DNA of 5,730 nucleotides from NCBI GenBank assembly GCA_008080615.1, contig VIKJ01000083.1, positions 1 through 5,730 of the forward strand, written 5' to 3'. Positions 1-5,041 of this stretch are shown in pieces. The translations under genes were made by a program, and so were the position numbers. Under the pieces are notes generated by a model that saw only the letters and a program-made list of their open reading frames with translations, did no database searches and was not told the DNA's origin. Position 1 is the stretch's first letter. Every line of letters begins with the position of its first letter. This DNA is from Chitinophagaceae bacterium (GTDB lineage: Bacteria > Bacteroidota > Bacteroidia > Chitinophagales > Chitinophagaceae).

Positions 1-1776
1 TATAACCAATAACTTATCTGCTATAGGAAAAAATATTTTTTCCTTATCGGTATTCACTACATCATATCCCCGATAATTAAAAATGGGTTGAAATAAAAGG
101 TATTCGCCTTTTTCCTTCAGCAATACTTTTAGTTCGGGCTTTGCATCTTTTACTTCTTCTTTTTTAACATTGGTAAAGTGAACAGCATATTCTTTAGATA
201 AAGGCAATATAAATTCTTGCAATTTGGCACTCCAGTCTGCAGCTTCAATAACCATTTTACCAGTTGGCAAAAACTTTTCTACCAACAATATATCTTCTGC
301 CTTTTTCCAAATAAAAAATTGTTGATGATATTGAAATAGAAAATGGGCATCATTGGCATTCTCCGTAATATTTAAATCGGCCAACGGCAATTTAACCCTA
401 CAGTCTACAATGTATTGGTTGTCTTTGTAACTGATTTCAAATTCTGGGCTAATAAAATGATCTGATAAGCTTGCCTGCTCTAGATTAGCCGTAGTAAAAC
501 TTTTATTAGCAGGTAAATTAAATACAAAATTACTGCCCTGCAGTTCTGCAAATAACTTCTTTACTTTAGGATGTAGGTATTCGTTAATTAAATGCCTGGT
601 TTCTTCGGGTAATTCATCATCATGTTGCTGAATAATATTTTCCCAGATTCCACTAAAGGGAGAATTTCTATTCAGGTAACGGCTTACTTCACTAGGCATT
701 AGCTTTCGAAGTTGCTGCAACAACATTTTATCGTCTTCAGAAAAAACTTCGGTATTAATAAACTTGGTTAAATCTAATTTGGTGGTTTTGGTAACATACC
801 TGGTATTGGTATCATCTGCCTCTCCTTGTACCAATTCTAATTGAGTATAAGGATACTGCATTTGTTGTGTTGTAATCACCAACCCCATTTTTAAAGTGGC
901 TTGTACTGGCTCTTCGAATGTTTCAGCAGCAGTAACCATTGTATTAATAGGAACGGGACGCGGCTCTACCCCTGTGTTCATGGCCACTCTTTTAATACTG
1001 GTATCAAGTACTCTTAAAAAGGGCTTCCCATCTGTATAAGTAAACTCAAACTTTCCTTTTAAATCATCATCCAAAGAATAGCCATAGAGAGCTAGTAATT
1101 TATTTTTTTCTTTATCCCAGTTGCGGATACTATCGAAATATCCAGCCCCATGATTTTTTAATAATTGATGAAATACAATTGCCTTATGAACACAAAGCGG
1201 ATGGTCTATTTCACTGCTACAAGTACAACTGGTATCAAAATTTCTTTCTTCATTTTTTTGCAAAACTACCCGATGCTTTTCTCCTTCTAAATCTACTTCG
1301 GCTACTACTCTTTCATTTTTTGCTTCAAGTAATGTGGCCGTATTGCTACGTAAGTACTCTTGCGCTTTTTCAAATGTTTCTGTAGAAGTTAACATCCTAA
1401 AAAGCTTTAGATCTAATAGCTTTATTTTAACTACAGTATGTTTCTGATCGTATAATGTTTCTTTATCGCCCAATAAATTTTTATCGAGCATATCTTGTAA
1501 ATGAAAAAGGGCGCCAGCTTTATGCCTACATACTTCGGATAAATTGTAAGGGCAGCTACATCTTAGGGAAAGGGTTTTGGGATCTTTAAATTGAGAAATA
1601 TGCACTTTGTAAAAAGTGGCATATCCATCATCCTTTACCCTGAATATGATATTCGCCATCAAGTCGTCGTGCTCAATCAGCTCCACATTTCCAAGGGCAT
1701 GGATTTTTTTTCCTCTACGTATTACTTCCTCAGTAGCGTTATTGTAAATATGTTTTACTAAATATGGTAGTGCCAT
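1..1776 (-). CDS. SWIM zinc-finger SNF2-family helicase, N-terminal part (runs off the left edge)
   Basis: An open frame of 592 codons without a stop runs from ATG at 1776 to the window edge, so the C-terminal part is missing. It begins MALPYLVKHIYNN. Two SWIM-type zinc motifs are visible: CxC-x7-CxH at residues 73-85 (CSCPYNLSEVCRH) and CxC-x8-CxH at residues 184-197 (CTCSSEIDHPLCVH). SWIM fingers bind zinc and usually mediate DNA or protein contacts. In Bacteroidota, this kind of long N-terminal region with SWIM motifs normally precedes a SNF2 ATPase/helicase core, giving proteins of roughly 1100 residues or more. The helicase motifs themselves lie outside the window, so the SNF2 call rests on family resemblance. 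The start is firm: an in-frame TGA lies four codons upstream of the ATG and there is no other start between them. A TAnnTTTG promoter box lies 32 bases upstream. No Shine-Dalgarno sequence is visible. Confidence 0.8.
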   Translation of the reverse strand, partial: MALPYLVKHIYNNATEEVIRRGKKIHALGNVELIEHDDLMANIIFRVKDDGYATFYKVHISQFKDPKTLSLRCSCPYNLSEVCRHKAGALFHLQDMLDKNLLGDKETLYDQKHTVVKIKLLDLKLFRMLTSTETFEKAQEYLRSNTATLLEAKNERVVAEVDLEGEKHRVVLQKNEERNFDTSCTCSSEIDHPLCVHKAIVFHQLLKNHGAGYFDSIRNWDKEKNKLLALYGYSLDDDLKGKFEFTYTDGKPFLRVLDTSIKRVAMNTGVEPRPVPINTMVTAAETFEEPVQATLKMGLVITTQQMQYPYTQLELVQGEADDTNTRYVTKTTKLDLTKFINTEVFSEDDKMLLQQLRKLMPSEVSRYLNRNSPFSGIWENIIQQHDDELPEETRHLINEYLHPKVKKLFAELQGSNFVFNLPANKSFTTANLEQASLSDHFISPEFEISYKDNQYIVDCRVKLPLADLNITENANDAHFLFQYHQQFFIWKKAEDILLVEKFLPTGKMVIEAADWSAKLQEFILPLSKEYAVHFTNVKKEEVKDAKPELKVLLKEKGEYLLFQPIFNYRGYDVVNTDKEKIFFPIADKLLVI

Positions 1777-1808
1777 GCGAATGAATCAGTTGAAAAAAGA
1801 CCAATTTG

Positions 1809-1816
1809 CAAAAGTA
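1809..1816 (-). promoter_or_regulatory. Bacteroidota -7 promoter box for the SWIM/SNF2 gene
   Basis: The minus strand reads TACTTTTG, a full match to the Bacteroidota -7 consensus TAnnTTTG. It lies 32 bases before the ATG at 1776, leaving a short untranslated leader. No convincing TTTG -33 element was found at the usual distance; a CTG is the nearest candidate. The rest of the 109-base gap (1777-1885) shows no hairpin or other gene. Confidence 0.5.
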
Positions 1817-1885
1817 AAGGAAACTAATTCTAATACAGAAGAGATTTAAACCTAATGTGGATGAAATGTTTGTTATTCGTTCAAT

Positions 1886-2608
1886 TTATTGAACAACGAG
1901 GTCTCCATTGATGAAAACAGGCAGAATATTGGCCAAATCGGCGCTTACGCAATATTCAAGGTCTTTCTCCAAACCATATTGAGATAGTCGATGCCAATGG
2001 GTAGTGTTCCTAATAAATGATTTCAACTCATGTTTATGTAAGGCATACATATTTTCAGCCATCAAACTGCTATCGCAATGAATGGTAAAATGGGCTTTAA
2101 TTTTTTCTATAACGGCACCTGCAAATAAACAGTCTTCTAAATTAAATCGATCCTTCCAAGCAGAACAACCAAGTATGACGTTTTTCTTCTGCGCTACTAA
2201 ATGATCGCACACAGCAGATAAATTAGGAAATGACCCCGTGATAATTTCAGAAGCGCCATTTTGCAAAGCCATATGTAGCAACTTTGTTCCATTGGTTGTG
2301 GTAAGTACAAGTGTTTTCCCTTCAATAAAAGAACGAGGATATTCTGCAGGAGAATTACCATAATCTAAACCTGGAATAATTTTACCATCACGCTCACCAG
2401 CCGTGATGCCGCCCGTTTTTTTCCCAATCTCAATGCATTTATCTACAGCATCTACGGGTATTATTTTTGTTGCACCATTGTATAAGGCAGTTGCAATAGT
2501 TGAAGTTGCCCTAAACACATCAATTACAACCACTATACTGTTGGTAATGGTGTATAAATCTAACAGCTTTGGAGAGAGGATAGTATGCAGTACTGGCTTA
2601 TTACTCAT
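1886..2608 (-). CDS. comB: 2-phosphosulfolactate phosphatase (ComB family)
   Basis: The 240-residue protein starts MSNKPVLH. ComB is a Mg2+-dependent phosphatase that hydrolyses 2-phosphosulfolactate to sulfolactate and phosphate (EC 3.1.3.71). The step was defined in coenzyme M synthesis in methanogens, but the family is widespread in bacteria. Family signatures visible are VVVIDVFRATSTI (about residues 26-38), GERDGK...GLDYGNSP (71-87) and TTTNGT (103-108). The length is normal for the family. The frame can be extended six codons upstream to a TTG at 2626, but ATG at 2608 is preferred: a TAnnTTTG promoter box overlaps that extension, and the conserved domain starts just after the ATG. The gene lies 14 bases after the ATL stop, so it may be read both from ATL and from its own promoter. 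In a non-methanogen the product may feed sulfolactate or cysteate/sulfonate metabolism; no partner such as comA is in the window. Confidence 0.9.
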   Translation of the reverse strand: MSNKPVLHTILSPKLLDLYTITNSIVVVIDVFRATSTIATALYNGATKIIPVDAVDKCIEIGKKTGGITAGERDGKIIPGLDYGNSPAEYPRSFIEGKTLVLTTTNGTKLLHMALQNGASEIITGSFPNLSAVCDHLVAQKKNVILGCSAWKDRFNLEDCLFAGAVIEKIKAHFTIHCDSSLMAENMYALHKHELKSFIRNTTHWHRLSQYGLEKDLEYCVSADLANILPVFINGDLVVQ

Positions 2609-2613
2609 GGGCG

Positions 2614-2621
2614 CAAATATA
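2614..2621 (-). promoter_or_regulatory. -7 promoter box immediately before comB
   Basis: The minus strand reads TATATTTG, an exact TAnnTTTG match, followed by CGCCC and then the comB ATG. With only five bases between box and start, the predicted transcript would be leaderless or nearly so. The box lies just after the stop of the preceding ATL gene. It supports the ATG at 2608 over the TTG at 2626, because a transcript starting here could not include the longer N-terminus. A clear -33 TTTG was not found. Confidence 0.5.
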
Positions 2622-2622
2622 A

Positions 2623-3003
2623 TCAAGATAGTTCGATGGACGGATCCCAGAATTTTTTTTCAAAATCAACTATTTGATCATTTATTACATTGATTTTTTC
2701 TTTTTTCAATAATTCTTCCATTTGAGTAGGTGTGGCAAAATGCATTTTGCCAGATAACATTCCATTTCTGTTCACCACCCTATGAGCGGGTATTTGGGGC
2801 ATTGTATGCGCTGCATTCATGGCCCATCCAACCATTCTGGCGCTGGATTTGGCACCCAGAAAAAGGGCAATAGCTCCATAACTTGTAACACGCCCTTTGG
2901 GAATTAATTTGGCCACTTCAAATACCTGTTCAAAAAAAGAGATCTCAGGCGCACCACTTGGTAGTACCGACTTTAATTTTTCAACATTTTTTTTTGGAGG
3001 CAT
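2623..3003 (-). CDS. Alkyltransferase-like (ATL) protein, MGMT-family DNA-binding protein lacking the active-site Cys
   Basis: The 126-residue protein has the MGMT/Ada C-terminal DNA-binding fold. Visible landmarks are IPKGRVTSYG (residues 34-43, with the conserved Tyr42), SARMVGWAMNA (54-64, with the base-flipping Arg56 position) and IPAHRVVNRNG (71-81). In true O6-alkylguanine transferases this last motif is PCHRV. Here Ala73 replaces the methyl-accepting Cys, so the protein cannot carry out the suicide alkyl transfer. Known ATL proteins bind O6-alkylguanine lesions and hand them to nucleotide excision repair; a similar role is inferred here. The start ATG at 3003 gives a Lys-rich N-terminus followed by the domain. 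The C-terminal tail after about residue 92 is variable. It lies 58 bases downstream of the DUF5522 stop and 14 bases upstream of comB, on the same strand. PGAP-type pipelines would name it MGMT family protein. Confidence 0.9.
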   Translation of the reverse strand: MPPKKNVEKLKSVLPSGAPEISFFEQVFEVAKLIPKGRVTSYGAIALFLGAKSSARMVGWAMNAAHTMPQIPAHRVVNRNGMLSGKMHFATPTQMEELLKKEKINVINDQIVDFEKKFWDPSIELS

Positions 3004-3061
3004 TGCTGCAATTTATTCAATAAAAATATGCTTTGTGGGGCAGATACAATTGTACTAAACT

Positions 3062-3253
3062 TTAACGAGTAGTTTGTTTCTGTAAAAGCATTTCCGACTT
3101 TTTAGGCTCGGGCACAGATTCATATTCAAAGGGACAATGCCTACACCCATGACCACAACAATACCCTTTATCTAAATGGTATTTTTCAGTTAATACCATA
3201 AAGCCATCTTTATCAAAATAAAAATCAACAGATTCAACTAGGTTCTTGCTCAC
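3062..3253 (-). CDS. DUF5522 family small Cys-rich protein
   Basis: This 63-residue protein has the DUF5522 pattern: an acidic/aromatic VDFYFDKDGFMVLTEKYHL stretch followed by GYCCGHGCRHCPFEY (residues 30-44). Four Cys (CC-x3-C-x2-C) plus His residues suggest a zinc or iron-sulfur site; no metal is established. The CCxxGCxxC arrangement recalls the oxidoreductase-like N-terminal domain seen in some eukaryotic proteins, which is a resemblance only. No signal peptide or membrane segment is present, so it is probably cytosolic. The start is a GTG at 3253 lying inside the end of trmB, giving a 20-base overlap in a different frame. This predicts translational coupling to trmB. The tail after about residue 48 is polar and probably disordered. 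Its function is unknown. Confidence 0.85.
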   Translation of the reverse strand: MSKNLVESVDFYFDKDGFMVLTEKYHLDKGYCCGHGCRHCPFEYESVPEPKKSEMLLQKQTTR

Positions 3254-3938
3254 TGAAAACTATTTTTAATTGCGCGTCTAACTCTTTTGGTAAAGGCTGG
3301 TCAATGCTAAAAGAAATATAATGAATACGATTACTTTGAGCAATATCTAGGCCTTCATAATGTGTTTTAATGGTCAATTCGGGTTTAATGAACTCATTGG
3401 CATACACCTGATCGGTTTGTTCTAACAACTTTAGTTGAAATAAGTTGATTATGGCCAAAGTAAAATGATATAAACGAGGACTATCTGTTTTTAGATGAAC
3501 GATACCCCCTGGTTTAAGAATTTGCTGATAAAGTCTTAAAAAATGAGGGTGGGTAAGTCTTTTTTTAGATCTGGATGCCCTTAACTGAGGATCTGGGAAC
3601 GTAATCCAAATTTCGTGCACTTCCCCCGGGGCAAAGTAATCGGTGATTTTGTCTATATGAGAACGAATAAAAGCCACATTATCCAGGCCCTCTTCCAAGG
3701 CTGTTTTAGCGCCTCTCCAAATACGATTTCCCTTGATATCAATGCCTAAAAAATTCCTTTCCTTATACATTCTACCCAAACCAACCGCATATTCTCCCTT
3801 ACCACAAGCCAATTCGAGGGTTAAAGGATGATTGTTCTTATAAAACTCGTTCCATTTACCGGGCATATTCTGTGGGTATTCCAACACATTAGGAAATGCT
3901 TTGATGGCTTCGAAGCGAATTAATTTTTTTTGACCCAT
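3234..3938 (-). CDS. trmB: tRNA (guanine-N7-)-methyltransferase TrmB
   Basis: The 234-residue SAM-dependent enzyme makes 7-methylguanosine, typically at position 46 of the tRNA variable loop (EC 2.1.1.33). Visible motifs are LTLELACGKGEYAVGLG (residues 39-55, SAM-binding motif I), NFLGIDIKGNRIW (62-74), EIWITFPDPQ (109-118, the family's FPDPW-like catalytic loop with Gln in place of Trp), RLTHPHFLRLY (127-137), HLKTDS, and the C-terminal TIKTHYE tRNA-binding signature. Length is normal for the family. The frame opens further upstream to a TTG at 3998, but ATG at 3938 is preferred. The extra 20 residues contain no conserved motif, and a promoter-like TATCTTCG box lies within them, five bases before the ATG. 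The gene is divergent from the HYC_CC_PP gene, and its 3' end overlaps DUF5522. Confidence 0.93.
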   Translation of the reverse strand: MGQKKLIRFEAIKAFPNVLEYPQNMPGKWNEFYKNNHPLTLELACGKGEYAVGLGRMYKERNFLGIDIKGNRIWRGAKTALEEGLDNVAFIRSHIDKITDYFAPGEVHEIWITFPDPQLRASRSKKRLTHPHFLRLYQQILKPGGIVHLKTDSPRLYHFTLAIINLFQLKLLEQTDQVYANEFIKPELTIKTHYEGLDIAQSNRIHYISFSIDQPLPKELDAQLKIVFSEQEPS

Positions 3939-3943
3939 GGGCG

Positions 3944-3951
3944 CGAAGATA
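3944..3951 (-). promoter_or_regulatory. Degenerate -7 promoter box immediately before trmB
   Basis: The minus strand reads TATCTTCG, one mismatch from TAnnTTTG, followed by CGCCC and the trmB ATG. The arrangement and spacing are the same as at comB, and both share the GCGCCCATG context. This similarity supports a real, nearly leaderless promoter despite the mismatch. Confidence 0.35.
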
Positions 3952-4017
3952 AAGCAAGCACCTATGAATTTCACCCCGAAATTGCCTTTCCTTAACAAAA
4001 AACGGGAATAAACACCC

Positions 4018-4026
4018 TACACTTTG
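4018..4026 (+). promoter_or_regulatory. Possible -7 box before the HYC_CC_PP gene
   Basis: TACACTTTG resembles the -7 consensus but with three rather than two bases between TA and TTTG. It lies four bases before the GTG start, so the transcript would be leaderless or nearly so. It overlaps an inverted repeat (4019-4032). The 92-base divergent region 3939-4030 must hold the promoters for both trmB and this gene. Confidence 0.3.
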
Positions 4027-4030
4027 CAGT

Positions 4031-4417
4031 GTGAAAAAGATTTTACTCCTATTGTTGATCGGCATTTATACTACAGCCAGTATTGGTTTTAGTATAAAAC
4101 AGTTCTATTGCTGCAACAAACTAAAATCTACTTCCATTGCTTTTACTACCAGTTCCGATAAAAAATGCGGAATGGATGCAGACAAAGATTTTTGCTGCAA
4201 AACAACTTACCAATATTTTAAAGTAAAAGACAACCATTTAGGAGAACCAGGATTTAATGGCTTAACAAAGGATTTTGTTGACGTTGAATTAATTCATCCA
4301 ACATTTAGCTTAAACCTAGGGTTTACCAAAACAAATGAGGCTGCGTATTTTAGCAACCCTCCGCCATTGAACAATGGCATACCCATTTATTTATTGCACT
4401 GCGTTTATCGTATCTGA
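4031..4417 (+). CDS. HYC_CC_PP family exported Cys-rich protein
   Basis: The 128-residue protein begins with Lys-Lys and a hydrophobic stretch (residues 4-20) typical of a signal peptide, so it is predicted to be exported. It matches the Bacteroidota HYC_CC_PP pattern. There is an early aromatic-Cys motif (FYCC at 25-28, where the family usually has HYC), then KKCGM (44-48), then a CC pair (55-56) followed by KTTYQYFKVKDNH, and a C-terminal PP motif (PPP at 110-112). The conserved Cys, Met and His suggest metal binding, but no member's function is known to me. The start is GTG at 4031, the first plausible start before the signal peptide; no Shine-Dalgarno sequence is visible. It is followed by a terminator and then by two other probable metal-binding genes. 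Loss of the His in HYC is a noticeable variation. Alternatives are a lipoprotein-like or small envelope protein of other function. Confidence 0.75.
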   Translation: MKKILLLLLIGIYTTASIGFSIKQFYCCNKLKSTSIAFTTSSDKKCGMDADKDFCCKTTYQYFKVKDNHLGEPGFNGLTKDFVDVELIHPTFSLNLGFTKTNEAAYFSNPPPLNNGIPIYLLHCVYRI

Positions 4418-4436
4418 TTTACTGCACTCATTCCTT

Positions 4437-4468
4437 ATTGGCACTATAGTTTATAGTGGCCAATTTTT
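4437..4468 (+). terminator. Rho-independent terminator after the HYC_CC_PP gene
   Basis: The left arm ATTGGCACTATA (4437-4448) pairs with TATAGTGGCCAAT (4452-4464), leaving a one-base bulge and a three-base GTT loop. A run of five Ts (4464-4468) follows, its first base being the last base of the stem. It lies 20 bases after the TGA stop. On the other strand no T run follows, so it should work only for rightward transcription. Confidence 0.75.
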
Positions 4469-4471
4469 GCG

Positions 4472-4483
4472 TTGATATATCAA
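4472..4483 (+). promoter_or_regulatory. 12-base perfect palindrome, possible operator
   Basis: TTGATATATCAA is a perfect inverted repeat between the upstream terminator and the tandem metal-binding gene, 32 bases before its ATG. Its position fits a dimeric repressor or activator site controlling that gene. The sequence is AT-rich, so chance is possible and no regulator is identified. No exact TAnnTTTG box was seen in 4469-4515. Confidence 0.25.
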
Positions 4484-4515
4484 GCATTTTCTTCCTCATC
4501 ATAAAATAAACAATC

Positions 4516-4794
4516 ATGAAAAAAGCAATCATTCTTTTGTTAGCTGTATTTATCAGCTTTACCAGTTTTTCACAAACAAGCCCTGCAAAAGCAGATAGTA
4601 CTGCAAAAGCAGCGTATAGTTGCCCAATGCACCCTGAAATTACAGGCACTGCAACCGATAAATGTAGCAAATGTAAAATGGCTTTAACGCCAACCAAACA
4701 ATTTGCATGCCCAATGCATGCAGATGTTAAGAACAACAAAAAATCTAAATGCACCAAGTGCGGTATGGATTTAGTTGAAGTTAAAAAAGGATAA
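4516..4794 (+). CDS. Exported protein with two tandem heavy-metal-binding repeats
   Basis: The 92-residue protein starts MKKAIILLLAVFISFTSFSQ, a signal peptide with likely cleavage near Ser19/Gln20, followed by a short Ala/Lys/Ser linker. The mature part is almost only two copies of the heavy-metal-binding (HMBD/YHS-like) motif. Repeat 1 covers residues 34-59 (YSCPMHPE ... CSKCKMALTP) and repeat 2 covers residues 63-88 (FACPMHAD ... CTKCGMDLVE). Each has CPMH plus CxxC-x-M, the arrangement found in CusB-type efflux adaptors and at the N-terminus of copper P-type ATPases, usually as a domain of a larger protein. Here it stands alone as a small periplasmic or lipid-free envelope protein, possibly a metallochaperone or metal buffer for copper or a similar soft metal. 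Repeat 1 has Lys (CKM) where the usual glycine (CGM) is found. The ATG at 4516 is unambiguous. Terminators flank it on both sides, so it is probably its own transcription unit. Confidence 0.85.
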   Translation: MKKAIILLLAVFISFTSFSQTSPAKADSTAKAAYSCPMHPEITGTATDKCSKCKMALTPTKQFACPMHADVKNNKKSKCTKCGMDLVEVKKG

Positions 4795-4801
4795 AAATGA
4801 G

Positions 4802-4832
4802 GATCCCGAAGTAAGTTCTTCGGGATCTTTTT
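4802..4832 (+). terminator. Rho-independent terminator after the tandem metal-binding gene
   Basis: A perfect 10-base stem, GATCCCGAAG (4802-4811) with CTTCGGGATC (4818-4827), encloses the six-base loop TAAGTT and is followed by five Ts (4828-4832). It begins seven bases after the TAA stop. The end of the T run is only eight bases before the ATG of the receptor gene, so the receptor needs a promoter overlapping or beyond the hairpin, or depends on readthrough. Confidence 0.9.
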
Positions 4833-4840
4833 AAAATTTG
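4832..4840 (+). promoter_or_regulatory. Possible -7 box before the receptor gene
   Basis: TAAAATTTG has TA and TTTG separated by three bases, like the box before the HYC_CC_PP gene. It sits between the terminator and the start codons at 4841 and 4847. If active it would give a leaderless transcript and favour the ATG at 4847. The box is AT-rich and off-consensus, so support is weak. Confidence 0.2.
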
Positions 4841-5041
4841 ATGAAGATGAAAAAAATATATTTTCTATTGTTTATTTGCGGGTTATTGAATGCGCCCGCT
4901 ATTGAAGCCCAAAGCAAAAAAAACAATATAGATTCCAGCATTACATTTAAAGTATTTGGAGCTTGCTCCATGTGCAAAGACCGTATTGAAGCAGCTTCCA
5001 AAGGCAGGGGGGGTAAAACAAGCAGAATGGGATGTAGATAG
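4841..5041 (+). pseudogene. N-terminal fragment of frameshifted HMA-TonB-dependent receptor
   Basis: This frame encodes a signal peptide (MKMKKIYFLLFICGLL...AIEA, cleavage near Ala23/Gln24) and the first half of a heavy-metal-associated (HMA) domain with the metal-binding loop GACSMC (residues 40-45) and KDRIEAA helix. After residue 57 it enters a run of seven Gs (5007-5013), loses similarity and stops at 5039-5041. If one G is removed the frame continues as GVKQAEWDVDSKLLTLVFNP, the expected second half of an HMA domain. ATG at 4841 is the usual choice. An upstream TTG at 4838 and a second ATG at 4847 are also in frame, and the latter gives MKKIYFLL, a typical signal start. This could be a sequencing or assembly error in a homopolymer, a true inactivating mutation or a phase-variable tract. 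Confidence 0.75.

Noticed and set aside
1179..1385. Plus-strand 68-residue open frame
   Set aside because: Lies antisense inside the well-supported SWIM/SNF2 gene and overlaps its second SWIM motif region; the product has no recognisable motif.
2609..2626. TTG-started N-terminal extension of comB
   Set aside because: The six extra codons overlap an exact TAnnTTTG promoter box and add no conserved residues; ATG at 2608 is better.
2403..2693. Plus-strand 96-residue open frame
   Set aside because: Antisense to comB and the end of the ATL gene, both strongly supported by family motifs.
3045..3054. 10-base palindrome TACAATTGTA between DUF5522 and ATL
   Set aside because: Short and AT-rich, with no promoter box or T run nearby; could easily be chance.
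3939..3998. TTG-started 20-residue extension of trmB
   Set aside because: It lacks family similarity, crosses a promoter-like box and intrudes on the divergent promoter region.
4428..4757. Minus-strand 109-residue open frame
   Set aside because: Antisense to the tandem metal-binding gene and running through the terminator; its hydrophobic character comes from the complement of the real gene.
4613..4782. DNA direct repeat from the two metal-binding motifs
   Set aside because: The resemblance is at the protein level (CPMH...CxxC.M); the nucleotide match is limited to short stretches, so it is a domain duplication and not a DNA repeat element.
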